Below, in pieces: positions 10,701-24,100 of a stretch of DNA of 64,000 nt. Made by a program: the position numbers and the translations under genes. The DNA is from Ceratodon purpureus (Eukaryota > Streptophyta > Bryopsida > Pseudoditrichales > Ditrichaceae), in contig CM026423.1 of assembly GCA_014871385.1 (NCBI GenBank), positions 359,475 to 423,474 of the forward strand. Reading direction: 5' to 3'. Numbering within the stretch: position 1 is the stretch's first letter; every line of letters begins with the position of its first letter. Below the pieces are notes generated by a model. That model did not search any database. It was not told the origin of the DNA and worked only from the letters and a program-made list of their open reading frames with translations.

Positions 10701-13700
10701 CGATCCACTGCCTCTCCAACTCTGGTCGGGGCCTACGACACTCTTACGGTCCATACTTTGTACAAATAATTGAAAGGGTACGAGCTGAACTGCGCATTGC
10801 AACTCTGGTAGGGGCCAATTACTCTCCCACGGCCCATGCTAGATCTCACCTGAGCCTTCAAAGAACTCTGATTGGGGCCGACCACTCTCCCACAGTCCAT
10901 ACTTGTTCTTCCGTGCGAGAGTAGGAACTAGTCATGATATGCTCACTGGAACTGTGGTCCGGGCCGACCACTATTATGAAGTGTACATTTTTCTCTCAAT
11001 GTCTCATATGCTACCAATCCAAGGATGACCTGATTCAAAGGGATGTGACCTATTTTACCTTAAGAAGGAAATCCTTGATTTCCAGGTAAGTTGGCGTGTA
11101 GTCATCGTCTTTGCCTCCTAGAACATCGTCGAGGGAAGAGTTCAGGATCAATTCTTCATTTTTTCCACAGTCCCCAGCATCGTTGAATTCAAGAAGCTGA
11201 TTGAGATCGTCATAGGTTGTTCTCCTTTTTCGATTCCTCGACCCCGTTTGCTCTTGCTGCCCGTATTCATTAGGTGGAGTCTCCATACCCTCCTGACCCG
11301 GGGTAGTGACCCTCTTCTTGCCCTTTTTCGCTGTTTTCTCTTGTGCCCTCTGCTGCTTCTCGAGCTCCTTCTGCTCCGCCTTCTGCTCTGCTTCTCTCAC
11401 TTTTTGGGCTTTCTTACGGTCCTCTTCGAGCCTCCTCTTCAGCGCCTTCGCTCTCTCTTCTTCGTCTTCTATTCCGATAAGATCAACCATTTCGATACCA
11501 GACTCCCCAATGGCGTCCCTAGACCTCCTGAGCTCGATCTCAAATGATGGAGTAAAGCTTGGCACACAGTCCAAGTACCATGCACCTGCAGTGAGGTGCG
11601 AAGTCGTCCATGTCCGCTGTTGTAAAGCGGAGAACATGCACGCTGGATTTGATCGATCGACCCAGGCTGCAAGAAAAACAGGAAGGTTTTCCTTCGAAAT
11701 GGCGTGCTTGGCTAAGAGCTCGAATTTGAAGTACCTACGCAGGACTCAACACATAATAATCGAGTTAGCTCTCTCCAAAAATGCATAGCAGATTAGACAG
11801 CTTACCGAGAAGAACCCTTACACCAAGCCATGTGGAGAAATCGAGGCTTCAAAATGGAGAAGTTGTATTCGACCATCAAATTACTTCATCAGTACATTAC
11901 ACCCTGGAACAAAGCCTTTAAAGAAAGCCAATGTGATCAAAGGATAATTGACTGGAGCACACCTTCTACGAATTACAAAATTAGGGGTGGCAACACTGCC
12001 ATGACAACAATATTAAGATTTCGCAGACACACGCACAATTGACATTGTTAGGGGCCGAAACAGTATGAGAGGTAGGAGATGAGTACCGGTAGAGGAGACG
12101 CCTGACGATCAGCTCTGATCCCTTCAAATCCCGAAAGTCTTGTCCTTTTTGGAAAGCTTCATTTCCGCGAAAGTAAGAAAGAAAGACATTGTCCCACAAC
12201 TTCATCTGGCAGTCCTCCACATAAGCAGGCAACGTCATTGGGTCCCCTGATACTGACATATCAATGCCAACACGGTCTTGACGCACGATCTCGTCAAAGG
12301 CTGCCGTGGCTTGATCTGATAGCTGTCGAATATGCATGCAAAATTGTAAGCTACGGCTGGACGCACCTCTGGGGAAGTCACGATCAACCTGACTATGCAT
12401 CTCAATAAAAATTGGTGGATCAGGATGCGTGCGCAAGTAGGGGGTATTGTGGTGAAGGTCATACCTCTGCCCAGAATGTGGCTTTATGCAGCCATACAGT
12501 AAGCTTCTCTTCGTTGACAGGCTTTGGAGGGATCTTCCGGGCCTCGCGGGTGGCAGCAGAGGAATTAAAGAACTCGAGCCACTTGATCTTTGCTGCTGCT
12601 GAGGCCTTCGCGGTCACCATGAGCTGCAGTTTTTCCATGGTCAATTCCGTGTTACTAGAGTTGAAAGCGTAATGTCGCTCGACCTAGCACACAAAGAGCG
12701 CCACGGTGAGTCATTAATTCAGAAGAGGAGCAACTGCCAGCAGAAATCTCCACACTGGCAAGACTCGGATGAGTTCAACACTGTAGCATTCTGTACCAAG
12801 CACTTCGTGGGAAGCGAAGTGCCCCTCATCAATGTTACTTAAAAGTATGCCTCTGTGAAGCAAGTCTGTTAAATCGTATATTTATAAAGTGTTGCTTGAA
12901 TACCACATAGAGTCTAACGCAAATTGCATTACGGAGCTTGGGCCGGAATTTATGTACCTCACGTAACCAAGCCGGTGTCAGCTCGGGATTCGCCACAGCA
13001 ACATATTTATTCATCTTTTGTCTGAGTTTTTCCATTACCTTCTTCACGGCAGCTTTCATAGCAAACACTTTTTCCGCTTCAGAGACATCACCATCGTTCT
13101 GCTCCAAGAAACCTCTTAGACCATCGTCGGCCGCGCGGCTAATCTCATGCTAAAACACAGACAGTCCAAATACAAAAGAACACGTGAGCTTCGCATCCAT
13201 AATTATAAAATAAAAACATTGGAACAGTTTGCCATAGATACCGTGGAAGCAATCTATAGGAAATGAAAGCAAACAAATAATCCCGCCATACAGCTCCCAT
13301 CAAGATCAACATGTTACCGACCAATCCCTGAATGAAGTACTGATATAACTGGGGCTATACTATGGCATAAGCCCTTCCTGATATGCTTTATTGTGAACAT
13401 ACCTGGAAGATGAAACTCGTAAACACTTTAATCGGCAAGGTCTGCCATGTATTGTGCTTCGTTTTCTTACATTTTTTCAAATCTGAATCCGACAAGATAT
13501 CCTTGAATTGTTCCAAAGGCATCAAGCCATATTTTTGAACCCTGAAGAGGGTATGAACTGGATTGGTTTTGACATGAGAGTCCTCCGTGTGCCTATCACA
13601 GGGGACAATATTAAAACAACTCATAAGCAAGTAAAAACCTCAAAACACCTATATACGAAATACCTTAAATCACCTACATATTTGCTTGAAAAGATTGGTC

Positions 13701-16700
13701 AGTGAAAAGTAATATTACTTACTTGTTAATATTGTGCATCAACTGCATGACAAGACCGATTCTCCCCTTAGTGTCTAGGAGAATGGAGTCAACTAGGTAA
13801 TGCCAGGACTCCTCCGTCTTGTGCAATCGATCAATATGGTTTGTCCAGGCTTGGTATCGGTGGTTGCCATCACACACGAAGAACATCGTGTTTGTGAAGG
13901 AAGCTAACTCTGGAACTGTCAAAAGGAAGTTATTAAATTCCTCGTTTTTCTTAGTCCAAATTGGTCCCCACTTCCACGTGTCAGCCTCGGTAACCTCTCT
14001 AGTCTTGCCGTCCTCGTCAGTAGTTGACACATAGAATACTGCTGCACCCTCTCGATAACCGTGAACAAACTCCTGCTCGAGTTTTAAGAGATCGCTTTGT
14101 AAGGTTGGGCGGACCATCGGCATGGGATGCATTCGACACAGGGGAATGTTGAATTTGGATGCGCTAAGTGGCTGCAGCCGGATATCTGCAATTGTCGAGA
14201 CAGAGTTGACCCTCTGTCGTGTTCGAATGTCGTCCTCGTTTCCAGCATATGCTTCGCCAATGGAGTCCTCGTCGCCATCGGAATCTTCGTCCTGGCCATC
14301 TGTCTTCTGTGTCAAAGCTAGCGCATCTTCATCATGAACATCCTCAACCGGAGGGTGTTGGTCCTACAAGCATGTTGATCCCACCATCAATAACAACTCA
14401 TTGCGACTCTGCTAGGGGCCGATCACTCTCGCACGGCCCTCATTAGTCCTCACCCGAGCGTACAGAAAAACCATTCGATCCACTGCCACTAAGACTCAGA
14501 TCGGGCCTACCACACTCTTATGGTCCATACTTTGTACAAACAAACGAATTAGTCCTAGTTTAACTAACCACTGCAACTCTGCTAGGGGCCGAGCACTCTC
14601 CCACAGCCCACATTAGTCCTCACCTGAGCCTTCAAAAAACCAACGCATGCACTGCTCATTGCAAGTCTGATCGGGGCCTACCACACTCTTACGGTCCATA
14701 CTATGTACAAACAAACGAATTACTCCTAGCTTAACTGACCACTGCAACTCTGCTAGGGGCCGATCACTCTCCCACAGCCCACATTAGTCCTCACCTGAGC
14801 CTTCAAAAAACCAACGCATGCACTGCTCATTGCAAGTCTGATCGGGGCCTATCACACTCTTACGGTCCATACTTTGTACAAACAAACGAATTACTCCTAG
14901 TTTAACTGACCACTGCAACTCTGCTAGGGGCCGATCACTCTTCCACGGCCCTCATTAGTCCACACCCGAGCGTACAAATAACCAATTGATCCACTGCCAC
15001 TTAGACTCTGATCGGGGCCTATCACACTCTTACGGTCCATACTTTGAACAAACAAACAAACGACTCGTAGCTTAACTGCCCACTGCAACTCTGCTAGGGG
15101 CCGATCACTCTCCCACACTCCACATTAGTCCTCACGCGAGCCTTCAAAAAACCAATGAATCTACAGCCCATTGCAACTCTGATCGGGGCCTACCACACTC
15201 TTACAGTCCATACTTTATACAAAAAATCAAAACAGTACAAGCTGAAGTGGTCTTCTGAAGTCTGCTATGGGCGGATCACTATCCCACAGCCCTCCGCATT
15301 CCTCACCTGAGCCTTCAACTAACCAATTAAATAACAGCCACTACAACTCTGATCGGGGCCAACCAACCTCATACAGTCCATACCTTGTAGAGGAATTCAA
15401 AAGAATTGAAGCTTAACTGCCCATTCATACTCTGCTAGGGGCCGATCACTCTCCCACGGCCCTCATTAGTCTTCACAAGAGCCTTCAAAAAACCAGTGCC
15501 TCTGCAAGTCTGATCGGGGCCTACCACACTCTTACGGTCCATACTTCGTACAAACAAACGAATTAGTCCTAGTTTAACTAACCACTGCAACTCTGCTAAG
15601 AGCCGATCACTCTCCCACAGCCCACATTAGTCCTCACCCGAGCCTTAAAAAAACCAATAAATTCACTGCCCATTGCAAGTCTGATCGGGGCCTACCACAC
15701 TCTTACGGTCCATACTATGTACAAACAAACGAATTACTCCTAGCTTAACTGACCACTGCAACTCTGCTAGGGGCCGATCACTCTCCCACAGCCCACATTA
15801 GTCCTCACCTGAGCCTTCAAAAAACCAACGCATGCACTGCTCATTGCAAGTCTGATCGGGGCCTACCACACTCTTACGGTCCATACTATGTACAAACAAA
15901 CGAATTACTCCTAGCTTAACTGACCACTGCAACTCTGCTAGGGGCCGATCACTCTCCCACAGCCCACATTAGTCCTCACCTGAGCCTTCAAAAAACCAAC
16001 GCATGCACTGCTCATTGCAAGTCTGATCGGGGCCTATCACACTCTTACGGTCCATACTTTGTACAAACAAACGAATTACTCCTAGTTTAACTGACCACTG
16101 CAACTCTGCTAGGGGCCGATCACTCTTCCACGGCCCTCATTAGTCCACACCCGAGCGTACAAATAACCAATTGATCCACTGCCACTTAGACTCTGATCGG
16201 GGCCTATCACACTCTTACGGTCCATACTTTGAACAAACAAACAAACGACTCGTAGCTTAATTGCCCACTGCAACTCTGCTAGGGGCCGATCACTCTCCCA
16301 CACTCCACATTAGTCCTCACGCGAGCCTTCAAAAAACCAATGAATCTACTGCCCATTGCAACTCTGATCGGGGCCTACCACACTCTTACAGTCCATACTT
16401 TATACAAAAAATCAAAACAGTACAAGCTGAAGTGGTCTTCTGAAGTCTGCTATGGGCGGATCACTATCCCACAGCCCTCCGCATTCCTCACCTGAGCCTT
16501 CAACTAACCAATTAAATAACAGCCACTACAACTCTGATCGGGGCCAACCAACCTCATACAGTCCATACCTTGTAGAGGAATTCAAAAGAATTGAAGCTTA
16601 ACTGCCCATTCATACTCTGCTAGGGGCCGATCACTCTCCCACGGCCCTCATTAGTCTTCACAAGAGCCTTCAAAAAACCAGTGCCTCTGCAAGTCTGATC

Positions 16701-19700
16701 GGGGCCTACCACACTCTTACGGTCCATACTATGTACAAACAAACGAATTACTCCTAGCTTAACTGACCACTGCAACTCTGCTAGGAGCCGATCACTCTCC
16801 CACAGCCCACATTAGTCCTCACCTGAGCCTTCAAAAAACCAACGCATGCACTGCTCATTGCAAGTCTGATCGGGGCCTATCACACTCTTACGGTCCATAC
16901 TTTGTACAAACAAACGAATTACTCCTAGTTTAACTGACCACTGCAACTCTGCTAGGGGCCGATCACTCTTCCACGGCCCTCATTAGTCCACACCCGAGCG
17001 TACAAATAACCAATTGATCCACTGCCACTTAGACTCTGATCGGGGCCTATCACACTCTTACGGTCCATACTTTGAACAAACAAACAAACGACTTGTAGCT
17101 TAACTGCCCACTGCAACTCTGCTAGGGGCCGATCACTCTCCCACACTCCACATTAGTCCTCACGCGAGCCTTCAAAAAACCAATGAATCTACTGCCCATT
17201 GCAACTCTGATCGGGGCCTACCACACTCTTACAGTCCATACTTTATACAAAAAATCAAAACAGTACAAGCTGAAGTGGTCTTCTGAAGTCTGCTATGGGC
17301 GGATCACTATCCCACAGCCCTCCGCATTCCTCACCTGAGCCTTCAACTAACCAATTAAATAACAGCCACTACAACTCTGATCGGGGCCAACCAACCTCAT
17401 ACAGTCCATACCTTGTAGAGGAATTCAAAAGAATTGAAGCTTAACTGCCCATTCATACTCTGCTAGGGGCCGATCACTCTCCCACAGCCCACATTAGTCC
17501 TCACCCGAGCCTTAAAAAAACCAATAAATTCACTGCCCATTGCAAGTCTGATCGGGGCCTACCACACTCTTACGGTCCATACTTCGTACAAACAAACGAA
17601 TTAGTCCTAGTTTAACTAACCACTGCAACTCTGCTAGGAGCCGATCACTCTCCCACAGCCCACATTAGTCCTCACCCGAGCCTTTAAAAAACCAATGAAT
17701 TCACTGCCCATTGCAAGTCTGATCGGGGCCTATCACACTCTTACAGTCCGTACTATGTACAAACAAACAAATGACTCGTACATTAACTGCCCACTGTAAC
17801 TCTGGTAGGGGCCGATCACTCTTCCACAGCCCACATTAGTCCTCACCTGAGCCTTCTTAAAACCAACGCATGCACTGCTCATTGCAAGTCTGATCGGGGC
17901 CTATCACACTCTTACGGTACATACTATGTACAAACAAACGAATTACTCCTAGCTTAACTAACCACTGCAACTCTGCTAGGGGCCGATCACTCTCCCACAG
18001 CCCACGTTAGTCCTCACCCGAGCCTTCAAGAAACCAATGAATGCACTGCCCATTGCAAGTTTGATCGGGGCCTACCACACTCTTACGGTCCATACTTTGT
18101 TCAAACAAACGAATTACTCCTACTCTAACTAACCACTGCAACTGTGCTAGGGGCCGATCACTCTCCCACAGCCCACATTAGTCCTCACCCGAGCCTTCAA
18201 AAAACCAATGAATTCACTGCCCATTGCATGTCTGATCGGGGCCTATCACACTCTTACGGTCCATACTTTGAACAAACAAACAAACGACTCGTAGCTTAAC
18301 TGCCCACTGCAACTCTGCTAGGGGCCGATCACTCTCCTACAGCCCACATTAGTCCTTACCCGAGCCTTCGAAAAACCAATGAATTCACAGCCCATTGCAA
18401 GTCTGATCGGGGCCTACCACACTCTTACGGTCCTTACATTCAACAAACGAACAAATGAGTCCTAGCTTAACTGCCCACTGCAACTTTGCTAGGGGCCGAT
18501 CACTCTCCCACGGCCCACATTAGTCCACACCCGAGCGTACAAAAAACCAATCGATCCACTGCCACTAAGACTGTGATCGGGGCCTACCACACTCTTACGG
18601 TCCATACTTTGAACAGAAGATCAGAACATTACAAGCTTAACTGCGCTTTACAGGTTTGCTAGGGGCAGATCACTCTCCCACGGCCCTCATCATCCGTCAC
18701 TCGAGCCTTCAGTGAACCAATCAATCCACTGCCACAGTCCATACTTTGTGCAGAAAATCTAATGAGAACATGGTTAAGGAGCCCCATTGCAACTCTGGAA
18801 GGGACGATCACTCTCTTACAACCCTCCATAGTTCTAACCTGTGCCTCACTTGATAAGATAAATTGCCCAACACCTTCTACTCAGTGAAAGAGAATGGACT
18901 GACGTACCAATCACTTGGATGCAGTGACCCGAATCATCATGTAGTTCAAATACAGATTGAATTTCAGTAATGATGCATTTTGTAACCTGTCGGTACAGCT
19001 CATCCATGTCACTGCAGCTTGTGCTCTCCTTAAAGTTGATGCATAGAAGAGCAAAGTCTTTTACTGACCTACAAGATTGCTCGGCACAGTTCAAGGACTA
19101 ATAGAGGCTAGGTTTCAGATTTACCTCGTCGACTTCCATACGTTCCTCATCTCCTAGGGCCCTTGCAGCTGCTAGGTCCTCCATTCCTCGATTCTGCAAA
19201 CCTGAAGTAGATTCCGACACGGATTTGAGACTCCGTGAAGTCTTAGAGCCTTGTACTCGTTTAGGCCGCTGCTCTCTCGTCTGACCCAAAGAGGAGTCTT
19301 CGGACCCGGATCTTACATCCTGCGCACATAATCCACCCAGTGGCATTACTTTCGACAAGAGAAGTTCAAATTAGAATCGCAGGCAAGAGAGGGTAGTGGA
19401 GCGTACGAGCATGCGGACCGTGGGAGGGTTTGAAGAGACTCAGGCACTAGACTGCCTTCGACAGTTGAACCCTAGATTCAACACCCGAATTGCAAGCATT
19501 TCATTAGCTGCCAGAAAATGCGACCCAAAATCTATGCTTTGAGTACAATGATAACCAGTGGCATCGCACTCGCTTACCTCCTTTGTACTTTCTTTCTGAC
19601 GTGAAGAAGCCTCTCCGTCTAAAAATGCCAATTTAACTAGCTGAACCTCTCCATCGTCAAACCCGTTGCCGTCTCCCATTTCCTTGCTAACACCAGCCTG

Positions 19701-19847
19701 ATTAGACTTCCCTCCCTTCCTTCCCATTGTTGAACGCAAGTTGTATGGAGTACCTAAACCGTCCCTGCACGCTAACTTACGTAACCTCTCTTGACGTTGC
19801 TCTCTTCTAAATTCGAGCTTAGCTTTTGCACTCGATCTGGTTATCAT
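7701..19847 (-). CDS. ParB-like domain / N6-N4 DNA methyltransferase-like fusion protein
   Basis: Thirteen exons by splice signals and phase: 19847-19578, 19319-19125, about 19060-18908, 14363-13723, 13592-13403, 13149-12958, 12683-12465, 12388-about 12085, 11666-11057 (perhaps with a 60-base intron), 9409-9062, 8702-8432, 8324-8123, 8028-7701. Together about 1,300 residues. Order: basic and acidic N-terminus, ParB-like domain, helical middle, charged Lys/Glu coiled-coil-like stretch, methyltransferase domain, acidic tail. The methyltransferase half has the beta-class order, with a motif IV-like strand (VDLIIADLPEG) before a motif I-like strand (GNVILDCTAATGSS) and a following RHIVALEAD acidic turn. 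Most joins keep frame; exons 3-4 and 8-9 are uncertain. Satellite DNA fills two introns. ParB-methylase fusions are known from phages and bacteria. DNA modification is inferred. Confidence 0.72.
8123..9409 (-). other. Methyltransferase domain exons of the fusion gene
   Basis: Three exons (9409-9062, 8702-8432, 8324-8123) join in frame (phases 0 and 1). They encode a Rossmann-like methylase core in circularly permuted beta-class order. Visible landmarks are VDLIIADLPEG (place of the catalytic DPPY), a Trp-rich WLQSIFDFAENHL helix, GPREKSVVLMEMLIEA (the pre-motif-I helix usual in N4/N6 methylases), then LDCTAATGSS (AdoMet loop) and HIVALEAD. The catalytic motif is D-L-P-E rather than D-P-P-Y, so activity is in doubt. 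Confidence 0.65.
9880..10960. repeat. 170-bp satellite array, six to seven units, within an intron
   Basis: Units alternate a half beginning ctctgctaggggccgatcac and a half beginning tctgatcggggcctaccaca. The block lies between the methyltransferase-gene exons ending at 11,057 and starting at 9,409. The remaining intron (9,500-9,880) shows no gene. Confidence 0.8.
13723..14363 (-). other. ParB/Srx-like domain exon of the fusion gene
   Basis: This 213-codon exon starts with an acidic linker. It then carries a strand with LQPLSASKFNIPLCRMHPMP followed, about 105 residues later, by FFVCDGNHRYQAW. The D-G-N-H-R block is the hallmark loop of ParB/sulfiredoxin-fold domains, where it binds nucleotide or DNA. 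The 3' donor AA|GTAAGT gives phase 2 and joins cleanly to the exon at 13,592. Whether it acts as a nucleotide hydrolase, nuclease or DNA-binding module cannot be told from sequence. Confidence 0.65.
14385..18800. repeat. 170-bp dimeric satellite array, about 26 units
   Basis: The monomer is 170-171 bp, measured between successive ctgcaactct words at 14,571, 14,742, 14,913 and 15,083. Each is itself a dimer of related halves of about 88 and 83 bp. Segments of 844 and 1,185 bp are repeated: the same marker word (gtggtcttctgaagtctgct) occurs at about 15,247, 16,432 and 17,276, so blocks of five and seven monomers were duplicated. The array sits in one intron of the ParB/methyltransferase gene. 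Repeated 64-codon minus-strand frames within it are artefacts. Confidence 0.9.
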
Positions 19848-20252
19848 CTCTGTGAATGCTACTACGAGAGTCTCAGATTAATCCATGACATTGCCGCCTC
19901 AACAATCTATGAACTGACTAAATGTTCAGAATTCCTCGAAGGCACCAAGACATAAATGTCGTAAGATTTTCATATCCTGGACTTCATTGTTGGTCCAAGG
20001 AAGTTGGTTCAACTTCCACACTGTCAGTAACTTACTGTATGTTAGCCTCTCTTATTAAAAAACTGCCGTCTTTTATTAGCGGCGTCCATCAATGTAACCC
20101 TCTTCAAAAAATAAAGAAAATAACTTAAAAGAAGGCAACTCCATGCTTAATACTATCATTCTCTATATAAGTGACCTGGATGTCTCATTTGGTATCAGAT
20201 TTGATTTTCAGACTTCCCTTCTCTGGGTAGATACTCGTATGTTTCGGAAGGG
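19848..20252. promoter_or_regulatory. Probable divergent promoter region of element A
   Basis: The methyltransferase-like gene starts at 19,847 on the minus strand, and the next plausible plus-strand coding begins at 20,253. The 400 bases between them must hold at least one promoter. A TATATAA-like word (tctatataagtg) is at about 20,161. Assignment is positional. Confidence 0.35.
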
Positions 20253-20582
20253 ATGGACAGCAACCCGCTACATCCCCGTAGTCACCTCGCTTCAGGATCA
20301 GAGCAGGAGACAGATCAGGTCGTGTCCATAGATGAATTTCATGGTCCATTTGAACCAGTTCCTGAATGCAACATTCCGGAGTGCAACAAATCTGATGCCC
20401 CCATCGATGAAGTCCATGCTGTAGATGGGAAGGGCTGTGGCGAGTCGCTTCATTCAGCTGTGGCTGAAGTAGAGCGCACCCAGGGCAATTCAAGTAAAGC
20501 ATCCCATTCCTATGCAAGAGTAGGGGTCATCAAACCTGGAACGTACTCTAGGCTTTTATTAAGAAGTACCCCCCCGCCCTAG
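20253..20582 (+). CDS. Possible 5' exon or small acidic protein
   Basis: A 109-codon frame with a true ATG is moderately acidic and Ser/Glu-rich. A second frame downstream (about 20,589-20,700) ends in a basic KKRSRQG tail, so the two might be parts of one short gene or of 5' exons of the transposase. I do not recognise a domain. The opposite strand also has an open frame over the same bases, so coding is not certain. Confidence 0.3.
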   Translation: MDSNPLHPRSHLASGSEQETDQVVSIDEFHGPFEPVPECNIPECNKSDAPIDEVHAVDGKGCGESLHSAVAEVERTQGNSSKASHSYARVGVIKPGTYSRLLLRSTPPP

Positions 20583-21158
20583 AGGTCGTAAGTTAAAGAG
20601 TATGGGATGCTGGGCAGTTGAGAGCATCGAAGGGCCACAGGAAGATAGTATCAAGGATTCAAACAGTGTTCAGGGATCTAAAAAGCGCAGCCGCCAGGGC
20701 TGATATAGATTAGTGGCCTGATATAGATTAGTGGGCCGTGCAGTAATTAGATACTTCTACATTATGAAGATGTAGATGGTTCCAATGTACTCTTCACGGT
20801 TTTATTTTATCGAAGATGCTGCAATTTATTGGCGGTTTGCCGTCATTTCATGTAATGGCTCTGTTATCGCAGCACTTGTCATAATTATTGTGATTAGGCT
20901 AGGCTATCCCACCACCATGTCCAGAGTTGGAGTACTTCTCACCTAAGTAATTTCAAAACACGTACATACAGTTCAGCAATGACTGAAGTTAAACCAACGA
21001 TGATGATGCCTCTCATTCTCTGAACTTGTGATTGTTAATTGGTTTCCATCGAATTTGTAATCTTAGTACTCCAATACTCATATGTTTTTGTGTAATCTGC
21101 TTTGCTTTCTTTCTGCTATCTCATCTCACTGTTGCGAGTGCCACTTAATCTGCTCAGG

Positions 21159-24100
21159 ATGGCCTACCTTTGTGCGGACTCGCATTCTGTTCCAATTACC
21201 TTTCCATTGGGTGCAGATGGGTGTGCTATGATCAGTTCCACAACTCTTAGTCTTCGATTTCGGTTTCGGGAGGACTCCCTCCATGTAGAAGAGGAATTTT
21301 TCGACGACATTACTGGTGGACTCTCGCATGCAGTGGGTCAGTTACCAACTCAGAATGAGATTGGAACGTTCTGGATGCTGAAACCTGGGAAGTATAGAGT
21401 TTACGGAGTTACGGAGTCTGGCCTAGGTGGCTCTACTGAATTGCTTACTCCCCGTTCGTCCACAACAGTTTGCATAGAGTCTGAACCATTGTTGAGGAAG
21501 GTAAAAACCGAGCCAGGTCTTCAGACAATCTATGAGTTGAGTGATGACTCCGATAGTGAGAACGCAGAAGACACCACTGTAATTCATGAGAGCAAGGGTA
21601 AGACATTGCCAACCCTAGATGATAGTTGTGAAGAAGTGCTTGTCTCTGCAAAGTCCTCGGTTGCGTCTACCGTTGTTGTCTCCTCATCAGTGAGCGTCGT
21701 TCAGTGCCTCATGAAGCTTAGCGTCCGTAAGAGGTCCAAGAGTGTTCTGTCGCGCATTGATTTCAATGCAATTAGAATGCAGGAAGTTCAATTCCTCCCA
21801 CCAGTGTACAATGGCGATGTGATTTTCGAGTTCCCACCCCTAGGTGCACACGGCCATCACTCTGCTGCAAAGCAGTTACGCGGGATGGATAGGAAGTACG
21901 ATGGCCACCCTTGGACTCGAACGGTGACCTCTAACATTCAGAACGACCTGAAGCTAACATTCCGCTCTTCATCGTGCCTTGGCCATCTCCGCTGTGACAA
22001 TTCCAAATGTGAGTTCTTGACACGTAAGAATAGGACCACGCTAGTGAACGAGACTGAGTGGGATGGAATTTCCGAGAAACTGTTTGAGGTTGGTTCCACT
22101 CCGCCGCACAATTCCACTGTAGTTTGTAAATCTTGCGGTACTCCACCGACCTGCCTTGCACTATGCCCTGCAAAGATTTACTATGTCACTGCAGGACCTC
22201 ACATGACGAGGGCCTGCGTTCACGTGGGAACTCATGACCACCCAGTGAAGTCGGGAGAGAACCGAGACTTTGTCGACCACACGGAGAACTTGATCAGGGA
22301 GCAGGTGGACCGAACTCCGTCCGCCACGAATTCCGCCATCGTCCTTGAAACAGCGAAGGAGCTGCTTGGACCGTTACTTCTGGCCAAGGAGGGTGAACCG
22401 CAGAAGATTCTGGAATTGGAGGAGCTGGAACCAATATTCGACCGCTGTAAGCACCTCTCTTCCCCAAACATGCGAAATTGCATTACATTGTTCAAGAATG
22501 TTAGGCGCTTTGGGACCATGGATGGCATCAGGCTACTGCGAGGCTTCAGCAACTGGAAGTTCATCCAAAACAACATGTTCCCGGGGCAAGGCGATGATGC
22601 AGCGAAGGTGTATGTCTTCAAGATGTCTGAGGTAGGGCCGGGTAGTGGAGTCGATTTAGTTAAGCGTATGCAGGCTGGCGGTGACTTGGAGGATGCGTGG
22701 ATCATGTTTGACCACGTGAGGCGAGTTCGGGACTGGGTAACAATGGCCTGCCACGTCTACGACCCCACCTATTGTCGGATAATGACAATCGCAGCGTGCG
22801 ACATGCAGTCGGAGGACACGGCAGCCCAGTCCGTCCTGTGGAAGAATTTGAATGCCGTCATGGAGACTCACGGGGTCGTGAGTGTAAACTTTAAGGGCTT
22901 CATGGCGGATGGTGCCCAAGCGAACTGGAACGCGGTTCGAATTATCTATGGGAGCGGTAACGCCTCCGAGAGGATGATTGATAGGGAGAGGACATGCTTA
23001 TTCCATTGGAGGCAGTCTTTGGAGCAACATACAAATGCTAACATCCGCCAGGACCTCCGAGCACAGCACATCAAACTCTGCCAGCAGTATAAGGACGCGA
23101 GGACACTTGCTGAAGCTGAAACAAAGTTCTTGGCAATCCGAGCATGGTGGATGTCATCCGGCGCTGCCACAGAGAAAGGGCTCTCAAATCTGGAAACGTG
23201 GCTCGCGTACTGGCACCACCGGTACCGCCAGTGGGGAGGCTTCATGGAATTGGTAATCAAACTCTCCCCCTTTCAATCTTTGTCACATCTAAGGCAACTT
23301 GCTCTACAGTCAGTTATCCAACACTGAGCTATCTGACCTAATCATCGATGTGTGCAGAATCACAGCGAAGATGAACTCGCGGAGATGCCGTCCTGCAACC
23401 TTGCTGAATCAATCCACAACAGATGGAAGCAGCAGTCTGGAGATCGGGGCAGCGACTTGTATGTCGCAGCTGTCGACGACTTTGTACGGGCCTTCATGCA
23501 ATGCGTTGCCTACTTCCAGTTCCTGAAGGGGGAGCGTCCTGGGAAAGGTCCGTCAAAAGAAGAGCTCAAGCTCCGACGGGCACAGAGATCTGCAGCAAGA
23601 ACAGGAAACCCAAAAGTTCTACACGAAGCAATTCTGAACATGCCAGGAGCAGACGAATGGTGCACCAGGAACCCGCATCTTGAAGGGGAGGAGGTCTGTG
23701 TCTCTCTGAAACGAAAACCTGATGTTGCATTCGGAGATGAACGGGAGTTTCATAGGCCAGATAAGATCACTGTGTCGAGACCCCGTGTCCAGACCCGAGC
23801 TGCACGCCTGGAGAGCGAATATCCTCCGACGGTGGTAATAGCAGAGTCCCCTACAAGCAGCGAAGAGGACCAAGCTGACCTTCACCCTCACCAGTCTCCA
23901 CCTCCAGTTGACTACCATCACGTCACTTCAGTGGAGGAGACCGCCTGCAGCCCTTCCGAGTGGCACATTGCACGACTTCCTAAGACATCCGCCAAGGCGT
24001 GCTTCGCCCAACATGCTGTGACTAAGAAGAAATGCGTGGCTCGGATCGTGCAGCACGGGAAGAGCACTGTGGCGCCGACATACACGGGCCCCATGAAGAA

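Noticed and set aside
14924..17146. Three copies of a 64-codon minus-strand frame
   Set aside because: The copies fall in duplicated blocks of the 170-bp satellite and have no independent coding signal.
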